Positions 23,406-33,518 of a stretch of 64,000 bases of DNA are shown one piece after another. Each line of letters opens with the position of its first letter. Positions within the stretch are counted from its first letter, which is position 1. The position numbers and the translations under genes were made by a program. The notes beneath the pieces are model-generated. The model was not told the DNA's origin. It saw nothing but the letters and a program-made list of their open reading frames with translations, and ran no database searches. This DNA is from Dryocosmus kuriphilus (taxonomy: Eukaryota > Arthropoda > Insecta > Hymenoptera > Cynipidae): the NCBI GenBank assembly GCA_038277395.1, contig CM076193.1, forward strand, positions 90,225,583 to 90,289,582, read 5' to 3'.

Positions 23406-25685
23406 GTATGTATGAATCATCTCCAGTTATTTCTTGTGCTTTTTCATTAAATAATTCCTTAGTGTTTCTCCCTTTGATCTTTACTAATAGATGAGTTTCA
23501 AGAATTATTCAATAAAATTACATTGCAGTAGTTTATCATGAAAAGTGTGATATTAGGAGTGAGTTAAAAATGGCACACTTATTTTAATGTCTAAAATCAT
23601 CCAATGCAATGAGAAATGTTAAAAATCACATTACTGTATATATCTCACAAATACGTAGGAAAGACTTTAAATTATTTTTGTATATTCTGAACTGTACGAT
23701 CTTCACTTTATTTAGCATAGACATGAACCCTTTTTCGAGAATCACGCTATTAACGTTGCAAAATTTCTATAAATTGAGGATTTATTGTTTACGAATGCTA
23801 TTAGTAAAACCTCTCAGGAGACGTTATAACATTTTAGGTATGTGTTGTGATATTTTTAAGAATTTCGTAAAACAAGGCTTGCATTGATCAGTCTTTGATT
23901 TTAGCAACAAATAAGTAAAATATTTTTTTAGATATCATACTACAACCTAAGAGAAGAACAGAGATCATAAGAGAGATTGAGGTGTTTAAAAACGAACGAA
24001 TGTGAAACCTCTTAATAAAATGCATGTAGCCTTTTATTTCAAGCTTCGGAAATGACACCCTCGAGAACTTTATGACTAAGGATGCTTGCATATTCTTTAA
24101 TAGTTTCTGAGATAAGTATTCTCTAATTTTATATTATTGTGACATGCAACATGTCATTCCTGACCATTAGAAAGGATTCATTTCTTTAGATGCATTTTTT
24201 TACCCATATGCTAGTTGATTGGCTACAAATATTTTCTAATAAACTATATTACACAGTAGCTTTAGAGGGAGTAAAATCATTATTCTTAATAAAATGCCTT
24301 ATAATGTCTTATTTTAAACCTCGCAAATGTTGAGTGTCGTATTACATGTGATATGCATCGAGGTGAAAAATAATGAAGAGCTTATGATAGAGAGTGAGAG
24401 ATTGAGAGAGAGAGAAGGAGATGGATTTACAGATTCCATATTTTAGTGCTTCTAAAAGGAGACAGATGGCACTACTGATATCATACTTTAATTTTTCCAA
24501 AAGAAAAAACAGATGGCATTGCATGGTTTTAGCACGGGCATGTGAAACATTCTGGAGATTCATACGTCTCTCTACTAAATAGTACAATATAATGCAGTTT
24601 ACTGTAATATGACACCCTCGAAAACTTTATCGCTAAGGATGTTATTGAAATTGTACACCAAAATATTATTTACATCTAATTCTACTGCTAAAAACTCTTC
24701 TAAAAGAATCGAATGTATCACATTGGGGAACGTACTCTTGATTTATATTAAAGTTGCTATGAAAAGAATGTTCGTAAAATCTTGAATAAGATAATGCATG
24801 CCGTCTTATCTCAGGCTTTGCAAAAATGTTTATAGCGTATTGTATTACACATTGAGAACTAAATTCGTTCATTTAAAATGATGCTGGAAAATAATAAAAA
24901 TGAGTGATTAAATAAAATAATCGAATGAAATTTAGAATCTAAATTGTGTTATTCTTTCTTCGATCATTAATTTCAATAAATTGAGTGGAGCATTATTTGG
25001 TCAGCGCTTAGATCAATATTTCTAAAATCAACATGGAAACATAATCTCGAGAAATGTACTTACATATTTACAATTAATATAGGTACTATCTATGTGTGTA
25101 TTAATAAATCCCCTCTTTTTCCTAAAAGTTCTAGAAGCATCTACAGGTTGAAACACATCTGCGATTTAACGTCTTAAAACACAATTCATTAGTGACCTTG
25201 AAGTTGTTTTCGAAAAATTTTTTTCTCGCAAATACGCAGCATTATTTCTAGAAGCTTGTAAGAGAGAGAGAGAGAGATATATTCACCTCTTTATCTAAAA
25301 GTTCTAGAAGGTTCTACAGGTTCAAAACGCGTCTGCGATTAAACGTTTTGATACGTAGTTTAATGAGATCATCGAGAGAATTTCTAGAAGCTTATAGGGT
25401 TTAGAAGAGTTCGGGGGGGAAGGGGAAGTTATTTTTCATCAATTTCTTGTCTCGCAATTGCGTAGTAAATGATATCATCGAGAACATTCTATAAACTTAT
25501 AGGCGTTAGAGAGGTCGGAGGGGAAGGAGAAGTTGTTTTCGACAATTTCGTGCTTAGTGACGTCACATCGAACATTCTAGAAGCTTAGCACGGACATTAA
25601 CCACTTCAGCTCTCGAACGGCTTCGAAGTTCTAGAAAGCCGGTAAGGTAGGGATCGTGGTCCAGAAACCCCCCTGTACGTCTACT
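23406..25685. repeat. Right arm of palindromic element
   Basis: Inverted copy of 16317-18502 with very few differences visible by eye. It contains the mirrored TTCTAGAA array at about 25130-25640, with at least one site lost (ATTCTATAAAC near 25488). Confidence 0.9.
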
Positions 25686-25706
25686 TAAACCGTGGTTTTC
25701 AATTGA

Positions 25707-25733
25707 CCCCCCCCCCCCCCCCCCCCCCCCCCC
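25707..25733. repeat. Poly-C tract
   Basis: About 27 consecutive C bases immediately outside the palindromic element. The same kind of tract preceded by TTGAC occurs at 28990-29012. Length may be unreliable in assembly. Confidence 0.9.
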
Positions 25734-25739
25734 TTCTGT

Positions 25740-26060
25740 TAAGTAACTTTTTGTCCAAACCTAAATAATTGAATAAGAGGCAACTCTTATTAAAAATCAA
25801 ATTAATTTTTCATTTTTTAAATTAATAATTATTCCTTTTATAAATATGTTACCGGCAAGAAATATTAGACCACTTATGTTATTTCGTTAGTTTTGCATCT
25901 AGCGAGGCGTTTAGAGACTCCAAAATGAAGTATTTGGGTCAATTCTTTTTTAAAATATCGCAATAGAGCCAAAATTTGAAAATCTTATTAATTTATAGTT
26001 ACTCCCGGAATAGTGAGCTATTTTCAATGTTCTGGGGATCATTTAAGAGATAAATTTACA
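25740..26060. repeat. Dispersed repeat, copy 1 (also at 29080-29650)
   Basis: The block AACCTAAATAATTGAATAAG ... ACCGGCAAGAAATATTAGA ... GGCGTTTAGAGACTCCAAAA ... CTGGGGATCATTTAA reappears in the same orientation at 29080-29260 and 29565-29650, where about 300 bases intervene. The poly-C tract is next to it in both copies. Confidence 0.8.
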
Positions 26061-26213
26061 TTCATAATTTTTTTAACTTTTTACATTCTCATCAGAGAAG
26101 GTATTAGATTTATGCAAAATTTGACTTTCGCGGATTTCATGAAATCTCCACGTTTTAAGACCTCCTGAATCCGAAAAAATGGTTTTTACGACCGTGTCTG
26201 TCTGTCTGTTGGC

Positions 26214-26285
26214 GTTGTCGTCGTTGTCGTCGTTGTCGTTGTCGTCGTTGTCGTTGTCGTCGTCGTTGTCGTTGTCGTCGTCTGT
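26214..26285. repeat. GTC/GTT trinucleotide repeat
   Basis: A run of GTCGTTGTCGTC-type triplets preceded by TGTCTGTCTGTCTG. Opposite-strand open frames here read as long Asp/Asn runs and are artefacts. Confidence 0.95.
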
Positions 26286-26424
26286 TCCCACGATAACTTT
26301 CGAAGGACTAATCGGATTGGATTGCGCTTTGGCACACTACTTTAAGGTCCAAAAAGAAAGGACGAGTTCGTTAACCAGCGGTTTTTGACCAACGGTTATG
26401 GTTTTATCCATCAAAAACGGTTTT

Positions 26425-27000
26425 CACAAAATCAAAAAATCCATTTTCCGGCTAAACTATCAGAGATACAAAAAAAACGTAAGAAAGTAAAATTGTTCAT
26501 CTGAAAAAAGTCTACAAATTTTGTCTTAACCGTTTTTTTGATAAAATGAACGGTTTTTGTTTTAGTCAAGAAAACGCTATTAAAATTAAAAAACTGTGGT
26601 TTCCCGCCAAAATATTCAAGATGCCAAAAAATGGTGAAGAACAAAGTTGTTCAATTTAAAAAGATCTACAAATTTTGTTTTAACAATTTTTTCATAAAAT
26701 GCACGGTTTTTGTTTTAATCGATAAAACGTTATTAAAAATTAAAGATTTCAAATTTTCCGCCAAACTATCGAAGATACGGAAAAATAATAACAAACAAAG
26801 TTGTTCGTCTCCAAATTGTCTACAAATTTGCTCTCTATCATTTTTTTGATCAGACGCGTAGTTTTTGAGTTATTCGTGAAATATGTTATGAAATATAAAG
26901 AAAACCACTTTTCAGCAAAACTGTGCAAGATATGAGAAAATATTAACAAGCAGAATTGTTCACCTTGGAAATAGCTACAAAATTTATTTATAAGACTCAT
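26425..27000. repeat. ~155-bp degenerate tandem repeat, about four units
   Basis: Each unit has a core of the form CCGCCAAACTATCGAAGATAC, AAAGTTGTTC, TCTACAAATTTTG, a TTTTTTTGATAAAATG segment and CGGTTTTTGTTTTA. Units are diverged. No coding potential; the opposing frames are repeat translations. Confidence 0.75.
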
Positions 27001-27094
27001 CGTTTTACTTTTAAAAATCGAAATCCTGTATTGTAAAAATTTGGAAAATCAAAAAGAGCTTTACCAATCTATAATGTGTTTTAAAGAAACGTAA

Positions 27095-27415
27095 TTATCG
27101 AGCGCGAAGCGCGAGTGTCATGATGCGAATGTATTCCTTAAGGGCGATAGAGCCTTAAGTAAAATAATTTCTTTTGTAATTTCTAATTTAAAGGTTTATA
27201 CGATCTATAAACACCGAGCGCGTAGCGCGAGGTGAATAATCTATCGAGCGCGAAGCGTGAGTGCCGTAAATAACGTATCGAGCGCGAAGCGCGAGTCAAA
27301 TGTCGAGCGCGAAGCGCGAGTGCCAACAGACGCGCGCCCTAGGCGCGCTCATACTTCGCGCGAAGCGCGGCGCGCGTAGCGCGCGATGAGAATGTGCCCG
27401 CGCAGCGGGCAGATT
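27095..27415. repeat. Cluster of GC-rich palindromes GAGCGCGAAGCGCGAG
   Basis: CGAGCGCGAAGCGCGAGTG or a close variant occurs near 27098, 27215, 27244, 27277 and 27303. It is followed by a dense run of related words (CGCGCCCTAGGCGCG, CGCGCGAAGCGCGGCGCGCG, TAGCGCGCGA, CCCGCGCAGCGGG). Several units are preceded by TAT or TGT and followed by AT-rich spacers. This is a sharp GC island in an AT-rich surround. Confidence 0.85.
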
Positions 27416-27419
27416 TTTT

Positions 27420-28438
27420 ATTCTAAGCTCAGACTTTTGCTGCAGCAAGGGAAAAATTAACAAAATTTTCTTGAGAGATTACGGACATTTTACGTAAAAT
27501 TTTAACTGTTTTCTCAATATCTTCTTAAAGATTTTTAGAAAGCACCTAATTTTGGATTCACTGGGCGAAAAATTTACTTTATGTATCATTAAAAGTAGTA
27601 TATTTTATGATACTTTACGTTTAAAAAATATCTTGATAGCGTTGCGTAGAAATCTTCTACAGAAGATTCATTAATAATTATGGTATTTATTTATCATTCA
27701 TTAATCATTCATTCATCATTCATTCATCATCTTCTAATGCGTAGTATTTTTCTTGACCCCGTCCCTCTCTAAAAGCATTAAGTATTTTTTGAACGGCTTT
27801 AGTGCAAAAAGGCACCCTCAAATTTTTTCCATTTTTTTTTTTTGCCAAAGGATAGTGTAAGTGTCCTTGCTTTATAAGGCTTGAAATTTTTATCGTGGAA
27901 GGCATTTTGAATTTTTTTTTTTCAAAAAATGTTCAATTTTTTATCAAATTTTTTGGGCTTTTTTTGCTTGAAAAGGTATATTTCAATACAAACAATTAAA
28001 GATTTTGAAAATTAAAATCGGTCAAACAGAACCAAAGATGTGGAATTTTCAAAACAACATTATTCAAAATTTCAGTGTCGCACATCTTCGTCAATTTTTT
28101 GAATTTTTGAAAAATATTTGGAGTGATTACTTGTCACTACTGCCAATTGAAACAATTTGCAGAGTTTCAGCCTAGTCCCTTAAAGTCACGAAATTTATTG
28201 TGACGAACTGACATGGAATCCACCACATATGTAAATACAAATTACTTATTTTCATGTATAAAAATAAGTAAATGAAACGAAATAAGAATGAAATGCCTTC
28301 AATTAAAAATCCAGTGGAACTTACGACAGCTGACATAATCGAGACAACGCCGATTGTAGAGGCAATATGTTAGATGTCGTAGAGTCCCCTGTATTGGGCT
28401 TGAATAAAAGTTTAATAATAATGTAAAAATCTTTATAG
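27420..28438 (+). other. Probable intron upstream of the host exon
   Basis: AT-rich sequence without recognisable exons, with an imperfect CATTCATTAATCATTCATTC tract near 27695. It ends with an acceptor (ATCTTTATAG) at 28438. I searched for upstream elongation factor G exons on the plus strand and saw none. Confidence 0.5.
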
Positions 28439-28600
28439 GTAGTTCATGCTCTAATCCCGTTGGCTGAGTTGCTCGGATATTCGACTGCGTTGAGGATAAT
28501 TACGTCTGGAAATGGTACTTTTACGATGGAATACAGTCACTATCAATCGATGGACAGTCACGAGGAACAAGAAGCCATTAAAAAAGTTACTGGCTTTTAA
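28439..28600 (+). CDS. Last exon of mitochondrial elongation factor G (GFM2-like)
   Basis: This 53-codon segment starts right after a splice acceptor and ends in TAA at 28598-28600. It reads VHALIPLAELLGYSTALRII, then TSGNGTFTMEYSHYQSMDSH, EEQEAIKKVTGF. PLAE-x-x-GYST-x-LR followed by G-x-FTMEYSHY is the C-terminal (domain V) signature of elongation factor G. The LR-x-x-TSG spacing and the short tail ending after VTGF fit the mitochondrial GFM2 (EF-G2, ribosome recycling) type better than GFM1, whose tail is longer. Those comparisons are from knowledge of the family, not a search. In mitochondria GFM2 works with the ribosome recycling factor to split ribosomes after termination. The upstream exons are not visible in the window. 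It is the only host-like coding sequence I found. Confidence 0.7.
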   Translation, partial: VVHALIPLAELLGYSTALRIITSGNGTFTMEYSHYQSMDSHEEQEAIKKVTGF

Positions 28601-29906
28601 GTACTATGTAACATGGGTATTATTTTAAATAGTAAAAAGATGAAATTTATTTCATTTGTATGCATGATGCATAGAAATTGTTTTATTTATCTAAATTATG
28701 AAATAGCGTGCTTCTCTGCAGACAGTAAGTACTCCACAGGATCTGGAACAGGAGTTTTCTCTGTTTTTTTCGAATTAGCGCTGAAATGGACAAGCACACG
28801 TGCACTAGGGCTGCAAAATAGGCATCAGGGAACAATTCTGCCGTGCAAATGTATTAAGGCGTATCTGCAGGTTAAGCAACTTTACATCACGCAAGACATA
28901 AAATGCTTGCCTCCCGTGGTGCATACGATCTTTTCTACAACACATATCGGGTCGTTCAAAAAATAAGTAATGCTTTTTTGGAGATTTGACCCCCCCCCCC
29001 CCCCCCCCCCCCAATGTAACGCACCGTCATTTTCTATTGACCTCCCCCCATGTGTTTACGGAACTTTTTGCACAAACCTAATTAATTGAATAAGAGACAA
29101 CTGTTATTAAAAATAAAATTAATTTTTGATTTTTTAAATTAATAATTATTCCTTTTATAAATACATTACCGGCAAGAAATATTAGATCACTTATTTTATT
29201 TCATTAGTTTTGCGTCAAGAGAGGCGTTTAGAGACTCCAAAATGAAGTGTTTCGGGCAATTCTTTAAAAAGAAGCTGGAATATTAAACATCAATGAATAT
29301 AATTAATAATATAATATAATTAATAATTTTATAGTAATTTAATTTTATGAATATGGCGCTTTGAACGTGTGGTCCTACTTTTCCATTAAAATCTATTGGA
29401 GAAATGATAAAAACAAATTTTAAATCATTATTTTGCACACTAATAGAAAGGTAATAGTAATAGGTAATAGGTAATAGTAAGAGAATAAAGTTCATATTGA
29501 TTAATAATTTCAAAAAATAAAGAAAATAAGTAATTTACAATTGTAAACTTGATTCTTGTAAGAGAGCCAAAATTTGAAGGTTTTGTTAATTTAGAGTAAC
29601 TCTTGTAATAATGCGCTATTTTAAATATTCTGGGGATCATTTAAAAGATAAAATCTAAAATATCAGTGACATACCAGGAAATTTGCATTTCTTTTCCCCT
29701 GGATTCTGTTAGTCTGAACGCGAACAAAAAATTCATAAAAATTCAAAGTAAAATGATTAACAAAAGAAATATAAAAAAGAATTATGTTGTGTATTTAAAG
29801 AAAATATGGATAAAATTTAAGAAAGGAGTTGTATTGACGTCAACATCAACATCCAAAAATATGGGTAAAGTTCCCAATAGCTGAATTTTCCGATTTTATT
29901 GAAACT
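28601..29906. other. Presumed 3' UTR and repeat-rich flank
   Basis: No further coding exon is supported. An open frame at 28613-28966 begins just after the host stop and has no motif. The stretch contains a poly-C tract (28990-29012) and copy 2 of the dispersed repeat (29080-29260 and 29565-29650). Confidence 0.5.
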
Positions 29907-30104
29907 TCGTATACTTATGTATTTTGACGCGCTGATTACGAATATGATAGTGAAAATTGGCGACTAGCGATTTTCATGGTGAAACCCATAAAAAACACCA
30001 TAAAAATCAAGTTTTTTTTTTATCTCAGTAAATACGCAGAATTTCGAAAAATATTTTAAACAAAAGTTTTAGCTTTCGTTTCAAAACACTCGTGACGTCA
30101 ATAT

Positions 30105-30294
30105 TAGAGAAGGATAACAGTCGTTTTTTTTACGAGTCAAATATTTATTTAATGAGACAACGTTTCGACAACTGATTTGTTGTCTTCTTCAGGTCTATAA
30201 ATTGAAGGTTTGCAAAGGTTAATAATTATTATGAAAACAATCAAGGATCTAATCTAGAGTAAAGGGTATTAACAATAGGAATTACCTCTTATGG
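30105..30294 (-). repeat. Pseudo-LTR, left
   Basis: Minus-orientation copy of the segment running from CCATAAGAGGTAATTCC to GTTATCCTTCTCTA. It lies next to the left target duplication. Confidence 0.85.
30156..30192 (-). ncRNA. Hammerhead-ribozyme-like core, left pLTR
   Basis: On the minus strand: CTGAAGA (fits the CUGANGA core), a perfect GACAAC/GTTGTC stem II, GAAAC, then GUUGUC, allowing a 2-bp stem III and a GUC cleavage triplet. Very short stem III is typical of ribozymes reported in Penelope-like elements. Stem I pairing is weak in my reading. Confidence 0.55.
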
Positions 30295-30620
30295 ACAATT
30301 AACTATACATTTCGCCGTTTCGGTTCGTCAAGTTTAAAATAAATTAACATTGAGACACATTAATAAAATATTTGTTAAGAAAGTCAAGACGCCTTGGGTA
30401 CAAAACAATGCGATAATAACGACACTTGGAAGAGAAACAGAAACATTGAAGCGTATCACACAGAGTACAAGTTACAAATGGATTATAGAGAAATCTACTT
30501 ATAGCTTTTCACACGTTATCTATTGATGAAATTTAAAACTAATTTTAATACGGTATCGGTAAAGGAAAATACTCTTGTATCAATTATGGTAACATCAATT
30601 ATCACTTATAATGATTATAA

Positions 30621-33228
30621 TTAAAATTTTTTCTTTTTTAATTTGTTGAGTATCGGTGCGTAACAAACATGTAGATTATTACTATCCTCTTTTTTATTAA
30701 CAGGATTATTTTGTAAATGGATATGTAACATTTCTGAGAGAATGCGTTTATGCCAATTACTTTCTTTATCTAATATTTCAAAATTCTCAAAGTCAAAAGC
30801 ATGTGATTCACCAGTTATATGGTTATTTATTACAAAATTATCATCTATCTTTTTTATATTCTTTTTGTGTTCAGAAATACGTGTACCTGCCATTCTTTTA
30901 GTTTCACCAATGTAGCACGCTTCACAATCATTACAATTAATTCTATACACAATATTGCACTGTTCTTCTTTGGTAGTTATGTCTTTTCCTCTTTTTATAA
31001 GAAAGTTTAAACAACTATTGATTTTTGGAACCACCCTAATTCCTGACTTTTTAAGATTGGAAGATGTATGTTCAAAGAAGTTTTTTATATATGGTAAGGT
31101 GATAGTAGAAAAGGGTCTAGTATTACAAATGTTATTACTATTACTGTTAGTACTATTATTATTACTATTATCAGGTCGGTTTAGAATGTGATGTATTCGT
31201 TGAACTGTATGATGTTGAATAAATTTCTTAGGGTAATTGTTCTGTAATAAAAAAAACGGGTAACCAATTCAAGATTTTTTTTATGGAATTTGGGGTGCGA
31301 TAGTAGATAGGCTTTGTCTATTAAAGTAAAAACCATTCCTCTTTTATGAGATGGAGGATGGTTAGAATTATAATTGAGAAACCGGCCGGAAAACGTAGGT
31401 TTATGGAACCAATCCGTAATTAGTTTATTGTTTTCCTTGATAATATTAATTTCCAAAAAACTAATCTTCTCGTCAACTTCAACTTCGTGTGTAAATTTCA
31501 ATCTATCGTCATAGTCATTAAAACATTGAAGCGTTTCATCAACCTTATTTTTTGGGATGATGGTATAAATATCATCCACATATCTAACATAAATTAACGG
31601 TATAAAACTAAGAACATTCAAAACCTCAACTTCCAAATCCTCCATTACAATATTAGCAAAAACAGGTGAGACTGGTGATCCCATCGGGGTGCCATATCTT
31701 TGTTTATAATATTTCTTATTGAAAATAAAAAAAGTATTATCCATAAGGAACACAACCGCTTCAAGTAGAATATTCAAAGGAATATCAAATTTTTTCCTGA
31801 TGTGCTCATATCTTTTAGCAATTGCTTTTTCTATTAATTGTAAATTTATATTAGTAAACAGAGAAGTAGCATCGATACTCAACATAATGTGATCGGGGGG
31901 AACTGTGATATCAGAAATTTTCTCTATTAATTCTATACTATTTTTAATATATGATTTGGGTTTCGGAAGAGAGCTACTTAAAATACTTTCAATAACTTTT
32001 GAAAATTGATAAGTAGGCGACCAATAGAAGAGACTATGGGTCTAAGAGGAATATCTTTTTTATGAATCTTGGGTAAGCCATAAATCTTTGGTAAATTTGT
32101 ATCAGTTTGGGTTAAGGCATTGTTATGTAATTTTTTTCCAAAATATTCATTATCGTTCCACTGTTTCATAATTGTTTTCGTTTTGTTTTGTAATTTTTTA
32201 AGAGGATTTTTTAAAACTACCTCATAAGTCTCTTTATCAGAAAGTAATGTTTCCATTTTCTCATTATACTCTGAATACTCAACCGCAACGGTCACATTTC
32301 CCTTGTCAGCCATAGTAACTAATAGATCATTACTTTTGATAAATTCTTGTGTCTTCTTAACTTTCTCCGCAAAAATCTTGTCAGTATATTTAACATGTTT
32401 CGGTTTCTTTAAATATTTTTGCATTTTATCAACAATATCAGTTCTGATCTCATCTTTCTTCTTATTACAAATATCTAAACTATATAGCATTTCTTCAGTA
32501 CTTTTAATAGTTTCAACTATAGATTTTTTATTTAATGTTGGGTTAAAATTGAATTTTGGGCCTAAGGATAAAACATCAATGACCTCTTCTGGTAAACTGA
32601 TCTGACTAAGGTTAACAAACCATTTACTATTATTGTAATTAAAATCATTCATATTGTTAATACTGTTGTTATTACAGGGATATTGATTTTTGACTAGATT
32701 ATTAAGTTTAGTGTCATGTGTATCATCCATTCTCTTAGACATTTTGTTATTATAATTAGTTTGAGTAGTCCAAAACTTTTCTAAAATGTGATTCGGAACT
32801 TTATCTTTAATCTCATTGATAGTTTGTGATTTTATTTTTTTAAGATAATAAATGTGTATACTCAAGTCTTCAATCTGAATTTTGAGAAGTTGACTTTTAA
32901 AGATATTCATATGCTTCACAAATTTTCTATTGCCAGTAATACTATTAAATGTTAGGTGTTTAAAGTTTTTTTCAAGATAATTTAAATATTTAGGGAGAAT
33001 ATCTCTTGTTCTGCATTTCACTAAAAAATTTTTACTCGATTCGTATCTTATTATATTCCTTTCGATTTTAACATATTTCTTAAAAAACGTAACAATGTTG
33101 TGTCCAAAATTATCCTTGATATATTTGAAAAACTTATCCGTGTCTTCGTTAGTCTCGGGATAGCTGGGTGTATGCATTCGTTGAAGTGTAGGGTTGCCAT
33201 TCGACTCAATACCCTGGTTTGTAATCAT
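30621..33228 (-). pseudogene. Penelope-like reverse transcriptase/GIY-YIG protein, copy 1
   Basis: Starts at ATG 33228. The N-terminal region (416 aa to 31978) includes VTMADKGNVTVAVEYSEYN and IYGLPKIHKKDIPLRPIVSS, early reverse-transcriptase motifs. A missing T near 32020 shifts the frame. The catalytic part continues at 31885 with LSIDATSLFTNI, GTPMGSPVSPVFANI and YVRYVDDIYT (the YVDD active site). A longer A run near 31245 shifts the frame again, and the C-terminal part (from about 31190) has CNIVYRINCNDCEACYIGET and RISEHKKNI, a CxxCxxC linker leading into the GIY-YIG endonuclease. It ends with a lysine-rich tail at 30621. Penelope-like elements combine exactly these domains. Two frame changes disable this copy. 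Confidence 0.9.
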
Positions 33229-33295
33229 TTTCGTTTCAAAACACTCGTGACGTCAATATTAGAGAAGGATAACAGTCGTTTTTTTTTTTTTTTTT

Positions 33296-33487
33296 CCATA
33301 AGAGGTAATTCCTATTGTTAATACCCTTTACTCTAGATTAGATCCTTGATTGTTTTCATAATAATTATTAACCTTTGCAAACCTTCAATTTATAGACCTG
33401 AAGAAGACAACAAATCAGTTGTCGAAACGTTGTCTCATTAAATAAATATTTGACTCGTAAAAAAAAAACGACTGTTATCCTTCTCTA
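33296..33487 (+). repeat. Pseudo-LTR, centre
   Basis: Plus-orientation copy, preceded by an 18-base T run that joins it to the 5' end of the minus-strand copy. It continues without a break into the leader of the plus-strand copy, so it would act as that copy's 5' pLTR. Confidence 0.85.
33398..33434 (+). ncRNA. Hammerhead-ribozyme-like core, centre pLTR
   Basis: CTGAAGA at 33398-33404, stem GACAAC with loop AAATCA and GTTGTC, GAAAC at 33424-33428, and GTC at 33432-33434. Identical to the other two copies. Confidence 0.55.
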
Positions 33488-33518
33488 ATATTGACGTCAC
33501 GAGTGTTTTGAAACGAAA

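Larger units (their letters stand above)
16317..25685. mobile_element. 9.4 kb palindromic element with 2.2 kb arms, TAAACC target duplication
   Basis: The left arm (16317-18502) and right arm (23406-25685) are inverted copies over about 2.2 kb. TAAACC lies immediately outside both ends (16311-16316 and 25686-25691). The termini begin AGTGGATGTACAGGGGGG and AGTAGACGTACAGGGGGG. No gene belonging to the element itself was recognised. Its centre holds tandem sub-repeats, a piggyBac insertion and a truncated hAT end. A 6-bp duplication with AG ends is what Polinton/Maverick elements make, but none of their genes are present; a foldback-like or non-autonomous element is equally possible. Confidence 0.85.

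Noticed and set aside
17128..24872. Pairs of matching small frames in opposite orientation (17128/24666, 17413/24342, 17818/23888, 18021/23609)
   Set aside because: They match because the two palindrome arms are copies. They show no motif, and changes do not favour protein conservation.
16317..25685. Naming the palindromic element a Polinton/Maverick
   Set aside because: Only the 6-bp duplication and AG ends fit. No polymerase B, integrase, ATPase or capsid gene is present, so I left the class open.
26073..26388. Asp/Asn-rich and Ser/Leu-rich opposing frames
   Set aside because: Both are translations of the GTC/GTT triplet repeat. There is no domain outside the repeat.
26425..27000. CRISPR-like array or gene family in the ~155-bp repeats
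   Set aside because: The units are diverged with no unique spacers, and the genome is eukaryotic. This is a degenerate tandem repeat.
28613..28966. 117-aa frame right after the host stop codon
   Set aside because: No motif, low-complexity start, and it lies where the 3' UTR is expected.
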